From Anaerolineae bacterium (GTDB lineage: Bacteria; Chloroflexota; Anaerolineae; Anaerolineales; Villigracilaceae), in assembly GCA_022013685.1 (NCBI GenBank), contig JAKLPV010000024.1:1-64000 (forward strand): 64,000 bases of DNA, in the 5' to 3' direction. This document shows positions 53,221 through 61,873 of this stretch, in pieces; within the stretch, counting starts at the first letter, position 1, and every line of letters starts with the position of its first letter. A program made the position numbers and the translations under genes. The notes beneath the pieces were generated by a model. The model ran no database searches, was not told the origin of the DNA, and worked only from the letters and a program-made list of their open reading frames with translations.

Positions 53221-53231
53221 AGGTTTTCATC

Positions 53232-54404
53232 ATGCTCAATAAACTCTTACCCCGTCTTGCCTTTGCCCCCGCCCAAACCGCCCCGCGCGGCGACACGCTG
53301 GTTGTCATCTTTTTGCGCGGCGCGGCGGATGTGCTCAACATGGTTGTGCCGCACGGTGAAAGCGCCTACTACAACCTGCGCCCCAGCCTCGGCATCCCCC
53401 GCCCCGATGACAGGCGCGCCAAAAACGAGGCGCGGACTCTCGACCTGGACGGTTTTTTCGGCCTGCACCCCGAGATGCGCCCGCTGTTGGAGATGTGGCA
53501 GGAAAAACAGCTCGCCATCATCCATGCCTGCGGCGCGCCGGATGAATCACGCAGTCATTTTAAAGCCATGGAACTGATGGAGCGCGGCGTCGACGATGAA
53601 CGCGGCCCGGCCTCGGGCTGGATCGGCCGCCACCTGGCCACCCTCGATACCGGAAACAGTTCTCCGCTGCGCGCCATCGGCCTGGGACAAATGCCGCAAC
53701 GCTCACTGAGCGGCTCCGTGCCCGTTTCAGCCCTGCGCTCGATCGCCGATTTCCACCTGGGCGGCGACCCGCGCGCCGTGGCCCAGATGCGCGCCGCTCT
53801 GAATACCATTTACGCGCAGGATGTTGCCGGCCAGGAAACGCTCAATATTCTCGATATTTTGCAAAAATTAGACCCAATCGCCCAATCCCCAATACCCAAT
53901 TACCAATATCCAATTACCGACTTCGGCCTTGCCCTGCGCCAGACGGCCATGCTGGTCAAAGCCGAGGTCGGGCTGGAAGTAGCCGCGATCGACCTGGGCG
54001 GCTGGGACACGCATTTTGCCCAGGGAGGCATCCAGGCCAGGCTGCTTAAAGATCTGTCTGAGGGGCTGGCCGCTTTCCATGCCGAGATGGCCGACCAGAT
54101 GGGCAAACTGACCGTTGTGACCATGTCCGAGTTTGGACGGCGCGTTGCTGAGAACGGTTCGCTTGGCACCGACCACGGTCACGGCAGTATGATGATGGTG
54201 CTGGGCGGGCATGTCGATGGGGGCAAAGTCTACGGGGACTGGCCGGGGCTGCAGGCCGAACAACTGGTCGGGCCGGGCGACCTGGCCGTCAGCAGCGATT
54301 ACCGCGATGTGCTGGCTGAGATCATCCAGGTGCGGCTCAACAACCCGGCTGTGGATGCGATTTTCCCGGAGCACAGAGTCCGCTTTAAGGGAATTGTGGG
54401 CTAA
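53232..54404 (+). CDS. DUF1501 domain protein
   Basis: 390 residues from the ATG at 53232 (MLNKLLPRLAF); the open frame extends back to 53082 but that part is repeat DNA. Landmarks: GDTLVVIFLRGAADVLNMVV, HPEMRPLLEMWQEKQLAIIH, GLEVAAIDLGGWDTH, MSEFGRRVAENGS with the GTDHGHG motif, matching the sulfatase-like fold of DUF1501. Unlike its relatives it carries a 15-residue insert (PIAQSPIPNYQYPIT) encoded by an intergenic-type repeat. No signal peptide is evident. Confidence 0.88.
   Translation: MLNKLLPRLAFAPAQTAPRGDTLVVIFLRGAADVLNMVVPHGESAYYNLRPSLGIPRPDDRRAKNEARTLDLDGFFGLHPEMRPLLEMWQEKQLAIIHACGAPDESRSHFKAMELMERGVDDERGPASGWIGRHLATLDTGNSSPLRAIGLGQMPQRSLSGSVPVSALRSIADFHLGGDPRAVAQMRAALNTIYAQDVAGQETLNILDILQKLDPIAQSPIPNYQYPITDFGLALRQTAMLVKAEVGLEVAAIDLGGWDTHFAQGGIQARLLKDLSEGLAAFHAEMADQMGKLTVVTMSEFGRRVAENGSLGTDHGHGSMMMVLGGHVDGGKVYGDWPGLQAEQLVGPGDLAVSSDYRDVLAEIIQVRLNNPAVDAIFPEHRVRFKGIVG
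53874..53918 (+). repeat. Intergenic-type CCAATTACC repeat inserted in frame
   Basis: 45 bp beginning CCAATCGCCCAATCCCCAAT and ending CCAATTACC inside the DUF1501 gene. The unit type matches the repeat at 51565-51599. It is 15 codons long, so the frame is kept. Confidence 0.7.
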
Positions 54405-54478
54405 ATCCTAAGTCCTGGCCTTGCCCGAACTCTGCCAGCAGGAACGCCTGGAAATCGCTGAAAATCCCAAACAGGCGC

Positions 54479-54501
54479 TTGGCCTGAACTTTTCAGGCCA
54501 A
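54479..54501. terminator. Hairpin between convergent genes
   Basis: TTGGCCTGAA-CTT-TTCAGGCCAA: perfect 10-bp stem between the DUF1501 gene (plus) and the lipoprotein gene (minus). U-tracts are weak on both sides. Confidence 0.5.
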
Positions 54502-54552
54502 CTATCTTTCTGCAACCCAAAAGAACACATAGCTCAGATGCATTCTGTTTTT

Positions 54553-55446
54553 TCATTTCCACTTCTCGGCAAATGTCTCGATACATTTACTGTTATCGGG
54601 TAAAGAAAAATGCTCATAAAAATCATCGAGACTCATTAATGCTACCGATTCTAGTGGCTTTAAATCATGCAAATAAAATCGATTCAATTGTTCAATTTTC
54701 TTGCGTGGTTCTTGTAAATACAGAAAAATCCTCTTGAGGTGATAATCTTCCACAGTAATGGAGCAAATTTGTATTGGATTTTCTGCATGAACAAGACCAG
54801 TGTACACAACCCCAAAGCCTTGTGTATCATAAATGACAAACAACGCATATTCACGGGGAGTATTTAACCCACCAAGCGGTTCAGCAAGAAGCAAAACCTC
54901 GCTTGGCTTTCCGTAGCGCCTTAACAAACCAGACAACGATAACTGTTCGTTAAAAGCAATGTGAAAATCTTTAAAACGAGAAGGCTCAACAAGATTTATT
55001 TCCATTTCTTGAACGATCATATTTTCATCAACATAGTAATTTATGTCAAAATCAGCTAGATTTAAATTATCCAACGATAAGGTGTAGTAATATAACGCCC
55101 CATCGGGTCGAAGAGGTTTCCCAATAACAGGAGCAAGCTCTGCTACCTTTTGAAGAGAATCGCCAAGGCTGATGCCCCACCAGCAAGGTAAATCACAGCC
55201 ACCATTAGTTGAAAACAATTCAATCAGATTTTGTTTCCTAATTTCCAGAGGTAGGGTAGCTACTAATGTCAATGTGGGTTCCAAGGTTGCTGTTGCGGTA
55301 TAGAATTCAGGGGTTTTATTCACAAAAACAGTCGGCGAAAGTGGTGTTTCAGATACCACGATCTGTGTTGATTGAAAAATGCTACATCCTGAAAAAAACA
55401 GTAATATCAAACATACAAATGTAAATCTTTGCATTAAGCTGTTCAT
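54553..55446 (-). CDS. Lipoprotein downstream of the RHS gene, candidate immunity protein
   Basis: 297 residues with lipobox FFSGC (C21), a Ser/Thr/Pro linker to about residue 60, and a globular part with the motif GGCDLPCWWGISLGDSL. This lipoprotein type seems frequent in Anaerolineae genomes, so a link to the toxin is not certain. Its ATG lies 1 bp after the RHS stop, same strand, which implies co-translation. Base composition is clearly AT-richer than the surrounding genes. By position it could protect against the RHS C-terminal domain. Confidence 0.65.
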   Translation of the reverse strand: MNSLMQRFTFVCLILLFFSGCSIFQSTQIVVSETPLSPTVFVNKTPEFYTATATLEPTLTLVATLPLEIRKQNLIELFSTNGGCDLPCWWGISLGDSLQKVAELAPVIGKPLRPDGALYYYTLSLDNLNLADFDINYYVDENMIVQEMEINLVEPSRFKDFHIAFNEQLSLSGLLRRYGKPSEVLLLAEPLGGLNTPREYALFVIYDTQGFGVVYTGLVHAENPIQICSITVEDYHLKRIFLYLQEPRKKIEQLNRFYLHDLKPLESVALMSLDDFYEHFSLPDNSKCIETFAEKWK

Positions 55447-55447
55447 A

Positions 55448-56210
55448 TTATTGACCTCCGGTGGCAGAATTTACCCATCCCGCCATGTTAGTTGTCATAA
55501 AATCTGACCGAGCATTTCCGTATCTATTGTTAAGAAACCCTCCTGTTGCCCAATTAGCAAACATATCTGCAAAATCTTCACCACTCACGTCTCCAAAGCC
55601 ATGTCGAAAACTATGACCAGCCAACGGGTTTCGATAGTAATGATTAGCAGGGATAGGATTACCACTTTGGTCAAAACATTGCTGGGCTCCAGAATTTCCG
55701 CAGGTAGCTCCTGTACCTCCAACTGTGTAACCTGTCATATTGCCTGCGAACTGTTCTCCATCTGCAGTCCATATGCCAGCTATGGCAAGTGTATTATAAG
55801 GAGTTGTCCCACCATTATTTGCTATGCGTGCATTAAAGGCATGTCCAAGTTCATGGGCCACTAAGGTTGTCCACTGGCTTGCGCCTGCATAGTAAGTGAT
55901 TGTGCCCTGGCCATACTCACCCCAATAACCCGGATCTAAGTCTGATCTTGCAAAGGTTAATTCTCCAAATACAGCTTTGAAAGAACTTATAGATTCGACA
56001 CCTGTATATTTAGATAAAGCCCCTGCAACAACAATCGCTCCTGTTAACGCCGCTAATTTATCCTTTTGCGACCATTTTCCTGAGAAAGTGATTCCATAAC
56101 TAGATGATAAATCCTTTATCACCTTATTCCAGTAGCTTGTTGCGTTACTTGAGCCGCAATATCCGTCATCAGTACAAGTAGAATGCCCGCTCGGGTCGGT
56201 ATATCTGAGC
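55448..56210 (-). other. Polymorphic C-terminal domain: HELGH metallopeptidase-like
   Basis: After the PSGH junction, about 250 residues encode a domain unlike the repeats: HELGH (DNA 55854-55840) is a HExxH site, and GEDFADMFANW about 90 residues later offers a Glu/Asp third ligand. The type is a secreted zincin-like toxin domain. Base composition is more AT-rich than the RHS core, as usual for exchanged toxin tips. Confidence 0.65.
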
Positions 56211-59200
56211 GGATTATTGTTGACATAGGCATACCTGTCCCAGGCCTGGGTACCCTGAGTCTGCTCAGGGATGATGGTGTCCGCCTGGGCGAAGCGTCCC
56301 AACTGGGGGTCGTACCATCTCGCATTATAAAACATTAATCCGAAGCCTTCGGTCGCGGCGGTGGTGGTGGGGTCGTCCATGTAGGAGCGCTGGCCGGTGA
56401 AGGTGTAATCCGTGGGCAGGCCGGGGCTGGCGCTCCAGGCCGTACCTGGGCGGACTTCGCCCCAGGGCGAGTAGCGCAGCTCGGAGGTCTTCGCGCCGGT
56501 GGCGTCGGTGGTGATGCTGGTCGAGCCGAGGTGGTCGGAGAGCAGGAAGGTCGGGGCTTGGCAGGTTGTGCCAGAGCAGGTCCGCATGGCGATGCGGGAG
56601 GCTCCGGCGAAGTAGTACTTGGTGGCCGCTCCCGCCGCTTGGGCAATGACAATATCGTCAAAAGAGACCCAACCGGTGGCGAAATTGGCTTGCAGCTCGA
56701 TCTTTACAGATGCTGCGCCAGCCGGGGACTTGACCCAGACATTTACCATCTGAGACGCCAGCGAAAGAGCGTGCGTTGCCTGCGAGGCGATATCCTTACT
56801 TTCCAGCAGTTGGCCGGAATTGTCATAGAAATTGGCACGCATGAGCCAGGTACCGCTTGGGTCGGTTTTCTCCCCGCGAATATTGACAGTGATGCTGTAA
56901 GCTGTGCCTGCATCAACCGAATAACCATCCGAAGTCGATGTGTTGTTGAGCGGGGTACTATTGACAGCCTCAAAACCCGGATTTTGGAGCAATTCGGCCG
57001 TTGTTCCCGTTTTCTTCACGGACAGGTCATCAAAGGCTGCCCAGCCTGAGGCGCGATGATTGAACAAACGCACACGGATATAGGCAGCCCCGGCAGGCGC
57101 CGTATACTGGCGCAGTAACTGCTGCCAGGCGGGTGTCAGGATGATTCCCTGCCAACTACCAGCCAAGTCAGTGTAGAACATATACTGGCCATTATTGTTA
57201 TAAGCTTCTACCCGAACAATAAAACCGCCCCCGCCCTGAATTTCACCGCGAATCCAGGTTGAAATATCATATTGTGACCCCGAGGTAACGGGGATTAGTT
57301 TTGACGACAAATCACCATATACCATATTCGTTATAGCGTAGCCATACGAACCGCTGCGCGGGCTGGCCTCTCCCCATGTTGAGCGCCAAAGCCAGGTGGC
57401 AGGCATCCCCTGGTTCGCAGTCCAGCCGGTGCCTGTCTCAAAACCAGTATCGCTCAATAACTCCGTTGTTGTATTAGATTGTTTAAACGAGATGTCATCA
57501 AAAGCAACCCAACCAGAAGTCAAATGGTTACACAAGAAAACCCTGGCGGAAACAGCATTTGCCGGGCTCGTAACCATCCCAGATTTTTGCGCCCAGGTTG
57601 TTAAAAGTGTCGATCCAGTACCTGAAGCGGCATCAAGATAAGAAATTGGCTGACCGCCTATATTGTAGAATGCCACGCGAAGAAACCAACCCGCCATGCC
57701 CTGGGTATCATCCAATTCTCCGCGCACCCAACCTGAAAGAGTATATTGGGTATTAGGATAAACACGAATGGAATCAGACGATAAATCTCCATAGGCATTA
57801 TTGGTGATTCGATAACCATAGGCTCCACTTCGTTTGCCCAACCAACCTTCCCGCATTAAAGATGTTCCCGGGGAAGTCTGGGTGGTCGTCCAACCGGTGC
57901 CTAGTTCGAAACCAGGATCTTCCAGCAATTCTGTGCCTGTCCCGCTTTTCTTGAAAGAAATGTCATCAAAGCCAACCCATCCTGAAGACAAGTGATTGTA
58001 CAAGAATACACGAACAAAGGCCGCATCGGCCGGGGTAGTCACGGTGCCCGACTTTTGCGCCCAGGTTGTCGAGGTCGATGAGCCTGTCCCAGAAGCGATA
58101 TCGGTATACGTTATATATTGATCAGTCGAAGTGTAATAAGCTGCGCGAATAATCCAGCCGGCCTCGCCCTGCTGGTCATTGATTTGCCCGCGCACCCAGC
58201 CTGAAAGAACATATTGCGTATTGGGAGTAACGGGGATCGGTTTCGAGGTTAAATTTCCATAAGCGTTATTGGTAAGAACATAGTTAACCGTTCCGGCGTG
58301 CGCCCCCCACCACGTACTTCTCCAAAGCCAGGTACCCGGAGAAGTAGTTTGCGTTTGCCAAGTTGTGTTGGTATCAAAGGTGCTTGTGGGGACAGCCACG
58401 CTAACCGGTGCCTGGGTGTTGTTGTTGTCGGCGTCCACCTCGTAGTGGCTGCCAACATAGTGGACAGTCTTGCCGTTCTCGATGCCTATCACCCGCCTGC
58501 CGTCGCCGTCAAAGACAAACTCGGCGATCGTGGTATCGTTTTTCTTGACTTCCACCAGGCGGTTCTCAGCGTCGTAAAGCAGGCTGTAACTGCCATCGTC
58601 ATCGATATTGCGCAGCTTCTGGTTGCCGTTCTCATCATAGACATAAGTATTGCCGCCCATAGAAGTCGCAGCGTGGACGTGGGCCGGGTCGGTGTAAGCC
58701 AGAGTAGAGCTGCCCTTGCCGATCAGGTTGCCGCTCGTCGGGGAGTAGGTATAAATGCCCTGCACAAAACCATCCGATGTCCACATGGTCAGGCGGTCGA
58801 GTGGGTCATATTCAAAGATCTGGGTCTCGACGTTGACAAAATCGCTGATTGCGGCAATATTCCCAACAGAATCGTACTGATACAACAAGTCCTGCAAGGT
58901 CACCTGGGTGCTCAAGGATGTGGTCTTAAGCCGTTCCAGCCGTCCACCGCGCTGGGTCCAGTCGTAGTAGTTGTAAACCTGGGTCAGTCCATTGCCCAGG
59001 CTGCGCCCGGTCATGCGCGCGGCAAAATCATAGGTCGTGGATTGAACATAAGTATCTGCGCCAATCACGCTTTCGAGGAGCATGTTCTCATCGTAAGCTG
59101 TTGTGACATCTTCACCATCCGGGTAGGTCATCGCGACCGGCAGGTCGGCGCTGTTATACGTCCACCGGGTGGTATAGGTTTGGCCGTCGATACGCTTGTT

Positions 59201-61873
59201 TTCAAGCGTCATCCGCCCACGCGCATCGTAGGCCCAGGTCGTGCTCCCTAACCCGGTCGAACCGTCCTGCATCGCGGTACGGCGGCCTATGCCGTTCGCT
59301 CCCTGATCATAAGTATAGATCACGTTCTCGCCTGCCGTGCCGACAATGGCTACCGCCTCTCCACAACTCCCAGAACTGGTTAGAGTTAAACTGGTTTTAC
59401 TTTTCAGGCGGTTGAGCAGGTCGTAGGCCAGGCTCAAGGTGCAACCGCGCGCGTCGGTCTGGCTGGTCAGATTGCCGAGGGCATCGTAGGTATAAGTCCA
59501 GTCGCCCATATCCGGGTCCGACATGCCGATTTTGCGCCCGGCCATATCGTAAGCTAGGCTGGTGGTTGCGCCGCCCCCTCCTTGGATTTCACCGCGCGTG
59601 GCCGTCAACAAGCGGCCAAGCAAATCATAGGTATAGGTCACGCCGGGGCCCTCAGGTGGGGTGACGGAAATTGTCCGGCCCCAGACATCGGCCCGGCTGG
59701 TGGTGACTCGCCCGGCTGGGTCGGTAACGGTGGTAGTCAAGCCATCGATCACGGTCCTGGTTTGTGAGCCATCCGGAGCCGTGACGGTGGTGCTGCGCCC
59801 GCCTGGGTCCACCAAGGTGATGGTGTAATCGTAGACGCCGGGCGTTTCGCCGAGGCCGTAGGGCACACTCTGGTGAGTCTCGTAGACAGAAACATACAGC
59901 GTATCGACTGTGTTCAAAACGGTCAGCGCGCCTGAAGCCGTCCCGCTACCGCTTTGCTGGAGCACCTGGCGGCCCATGCCGTCATAGACGCGACGAATGC
60001 CAAAGTAGCGGTTTCCGTCCAGGCGTTGGCGGATGGTGGTCTCGAAGGGGGCGCTGTTTGAGTAGGAAACGAGCAGGGTCGGGTTGGCGGAATCGTCCCC
60101 CGGACGAATCAATTTGACCATACGACCAAAATCATCATATTCAGCCCTTGTCACGACTCCATTGGGGTCGGTTTCCGAGACGGGTACGCTTTTTCTGTAG
60201 TTATATGTCCAGAATGTAGTCTGGTTAAGCGGGTTGGTGACAGAGATCGGGTAAGTATGATAAGCAGGATCGTATTGGGTTGTAGTCACGCGCGCGCCCT
60301 GAGTGGGTGAGGCATTTGAAGTACCATAACCACTCCAGGTTTTTTCGCTGGTGCTGTTGCCCCAAGTATCATAAGCATAAGAAACCTGCGACCAGGTGTT
60401 GGTTCCTGTCCGGGTACGCTGGGATGTAAGTTTGCCTACGGTTGGAGCCACAGTATGACTGCCTACATTTCCATCGTAAAAGAACCATGTTTCTGCAACA
60501 ACCTCGTCAAAAAAGTCGACCTGGGCAACACTGGCCGGCAGGCTAACCAGGTAAACCCCGCTCGCATTGGGATGGTAACTCGTTTTGGTTTTGAGATAAT
60601 TCTCCCAGATCGCCCCCCCTCTCCATATTTGTTGAAGAACCTCAGTTTGATTGCCATAAGTCGGCTCATAGGTATAAACTTCGCGGGTGGCGCTGTAGGA
60701 GCCGTTGCTGGTGTAGATCCTGTTTTCCTGGCTGGTTTGGTAAGTCCAAACATGTTTTACGCCTCGATAGACTGTACCACTGCAACATGGGTGTTGATAA
60801 ACCAGTGGCTGCATGGGCAGATCAATGGCATTGTACTCTTTGATTGTCTCAGATACTTTATCACCTTGCTCAACCAGAACTGATTTGACCTGTCCTTTAA
60901 AATTGTCATCTTGATAAAACTCGGTCACGATCACACGGCCGTCCGGGCCGGTTTCTGTTACGATTTTGTGACCGCGAAACTCAGAGTACTTCGGAACATA
61001 TTCCTTACAGTCCGTTGCTCCGTCAGGGCAAACACTATTGGGGGAAGTCACGCTATCGTTAAGAGCCGGGGAAGTATAACCATAAGAAAAAGTGTAAGTG
61101 TGCCCATTGCCATCTAAAAGATTTTTTTCAATTACCCGGTAGTAAACTGGAAGAAGTTGCAGTTTGTAACCATAAGCCCTTACATACTGCTCATCATGTT
61201 GGCTGCCCTGGTCGGCGCGTATCAACGGAGTTACACTTTTGGCTGTCATCGGGAGATCAATGATCGCTTTTGGATTGCCGGGAGTGATCGTCACGAATTG
61301 GTCTTTAGCGTAGTCATAAACATTCTCAGCATGGTTTAACCCCAAGCTCGTTCGCAAGGGGCTGATAGACACAGAAAAACTACCGAAACTTAGTTTATAT
61401 TTACCACCGGGCCGCGTTAGCTCTGGAAATTTACGCCCAGCAATGGTTCCGCGAAATTCTATTCTGTTAGGGGACTCCACTCGCAAAAAACCCCGGATAT
61501 TTCCATCATTATCTCGCTTTCCCCAATTCCAATCCCCGCCAGAATACAGGTCTTCCCAGGTATGAAACTTTGGCGCATTGGCTTCATAAACCCAGGCATC
61601 ATACTTAAATTTCACCGCACCGCCATAGCCATTCGTAGCCATGGTCAGATGCATCTTATCTTCATAGGTAAAGGTTGTCGATGGCAGGCTGCTTGTGCCA
61701 TTCAGTCCGTACTCAGTAATTGCGCTTAAAGTACTGGTCGCCCATCCAGACGACCAAACGTACTCCGGCCAAATGGATGTTCCCTGCGGGGCATAAGATA
61801 ACCCATAACGACGCACCAATTCATATACACCGTCGCTATTGCTGTCCGTCTCTACGATAATGCTTTGCAGGCG
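55448..61873 (-). CDS. RHS/YD-repeat protein, C-terminal part after an in-frame TAA
   Basis: About 2141 codons in the same frame as the 61874-63745 gene, from which it is separated only by the TAA at 61876-61874. The first 18 codons (RLQSIIVETDSNSDGVYE) come before the first possible start (TTG, 61819), and there is no Shine-Dalgarno. Contents: SpvB/TcdB-like middle, YD repeats (YDALGNLTSQTD, YDLLNRLKS), four CBM-like modules, the RHS core end (LLSDHLGSTSITTD, YVNNNPLRYTDPSGH) and a C-terminal zinc-peptidase-like domain with VAHELGHAFNAR. In RHS toxins the core forms a cocoon around the C-terminal toxin. Confidence 0.8.
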   Translation of the reverse strand, partial: RLQSIIVETDSNSDGVYELVRRYGLSYAPQGTSIWPEYVWSSGWATSTLSAITEYGLNGTSSLPSTTFTYEDKMHLTMATNGYGGAVKFKYDAWVYEANAPKFHTWEDLYSGGDWNWGKRDNDGNIRGFLRVESPNRIEFRGTIAGRKFPELTRPGGKYKLSFGSFSVSISPLRTSLGLNHAENVYDYAKDQFVTITPGNPKAIIDLPMTAKSVTPLIRADQGSQHDEQYVRAYGYKLQLLPVYYRVIEKNLLDGNGHTYTFSYGYTSPALNDSVTSPNSVCPDGATDCKEYVPKYSEFRGHKIVTETGPDGRVIVTEFYQDDNFKGQVKSVLVEQGDKVSETIKEYNAIDLPMQPLVYQHPCCSGTVYRGVKHVWTYQTSQENRIYTSNGSYSATREVYTYEPTYGNQTEVLQQIWRGGAIWENYLKTKTSYHPNASGVYLVSLPASVAQVDFFDEVVAETWFFYDGNVGSHTVAPTVGKLTSQRTRTGTNTWSQVSYAYDTWGNSTSEKTWSGYGTSNASPTQGARVTTTQYDPAYHTYPISVTNPLNQTTFWTYNYRKSVPVSETDPNGVVTRAEYDDFGRMVKLIRPGDDSANPTLLVSYSNSAPFETTIRQRLDGNRYFGIRRVYDGMGRQVLQQSGSGTASGALTVLNTVDTLYVSVYETHQSVPYGLGETPGVYDYTITLVDPGGRSTTVTAPDGSQTRTVIDGLTTTVTDPAGRVTTSRADVWGRTISVTPPEGPGVTYTYDLLGRLLTATRGEIQGGGGATTSLAYDMAGRKIGMSDPDMGDWTYTYDALGNLTSQTDARGCTLSLAYDLLNRLKSKTSLTLTSSGSCGEAVAIVGTAGENVIYTYDQGANGIGRRTAMQDGSTGLGSTTWAYDARGRMTLENKRIDGQTYTTRWTYNSADLPVAMTYPDGEDVTTAYDENMLLESVIGADTYVQSTTYDFAARMTGRSLGNGLTQVYNYYDWTQRGGRLERLKTTSLSTQVTLQDLLYQYDSVGNIAAISDFVNVETQIFEYDPLDRLTMWTSDGFVQGIYTYSPTSGNLIGKGSSTLAYTDPAHVHAATSMGGNTYVYDENGNQKLRNIDDDGSYSLLYDAENRLVEVKKNDTTIAEFVFDGDGRRVIGIENGKTVHYVGSHYEVDADNNNTQAPVSVAVPTSTFDTNTTWQTQTTSPGTWLWRSTWWGAHAGTVNYVLTNNAYGNLTSKPIPVTPNTQYVLSGWVRGQINDQQGEAGWIIRAAYYTSTDQYITYTDIASGTGSSTSTTWAQKSGTVTTPADAAFVRVFLYNHLSSGWVGFDDISFKKSGTGTELLEDPGFELGTGWTTTQTSPGTSLMREGWLGKRSGAYGYRITNNAYGDLSSDSIRVYPNTQYTLSGWVRGELDDTQGMAGWFLRVAFYNIGGQPISYLDAASGTGSTLLTTWAQKSGMVTSPANAVSARVFLCNHLTSGWVAFDDISFKQSNTTTELLSDTGFETGTGWTANQGMPATWLWRSTWGEASPRSGSYGYAITNMVYGDLSSKLIPVTSGSQYDISTWIRGEIQGGGGFIVRVEAYNNNGQYMFYTDLAGSWQGIILTPAWQQLLRQYTAPAGAAYIRVRLFNHRASGWAAFDDLSVKKTGTTAELLQNPGFEAVNSTPLNNTSTSDGYSVDAGTAYSITVNIRGEKTDPSGTWLMRANFYDNSGQLLESKDIASQATHALSLASQMVNVWVKSPAGAASVKIELQANFATGWVSFDDIVIAQAAGAATKYYFAGASRIAMRTCSGTTCQAPTFLLSDHLGSTSITTDATGAKTSELRYSPWGEVRPGTAWSASPGLPTDYTFTGQRSYMDDPTTTAATEGFGLMFYNARWYDPQLGRFAQADTIIPEQTQGTQAWDRYAYVNNNPLRYTDPSGHSTCTDDGYCGSSNATSYWNKVIKDLSSSYGITFSGKWSQKDKLAALTGAIVVAGALSKYTGVESISSFKAVFGELTFARSDLDPGYWGEYGQGTITYYAGASQWTTLVAHELGHAFNARIANNGGTTPYNTLAIAGIWTADGEQFAGNMTGYTVGGTGATCGNSGAQQCFDQSGNPIPANHYYRNPLAGHSFRHGFGDVSGEDFADMFANWATGGFLNNRYGNARSDFMTTNMAGWVNSATGGQ
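56630..58415 (-). repeat. Four tandem CBM-like modules inserted in the RHS core
   Basis: Four units of about 140 residues share QYxLSGWVRG, WAQKSGTVTTPA and SGWVGFDDISFKK, with linkers TELLEDPGFE. The pattern is that of CBM4/9-type jelly-roll modules. They separate HYVGSHYEVD from TKYYFAGASRIAMR, which normally adjoin in RHS proteins. Confidence 0.7.

Noticed and set aside
53082-53231. N-terminal extension of the DUF1501 protein
   Set aside because: The extra 50 codons are made of CACAAAGG-type repeat and hairpin DNA, and homologous sequence begins only after the ATG at 53232.
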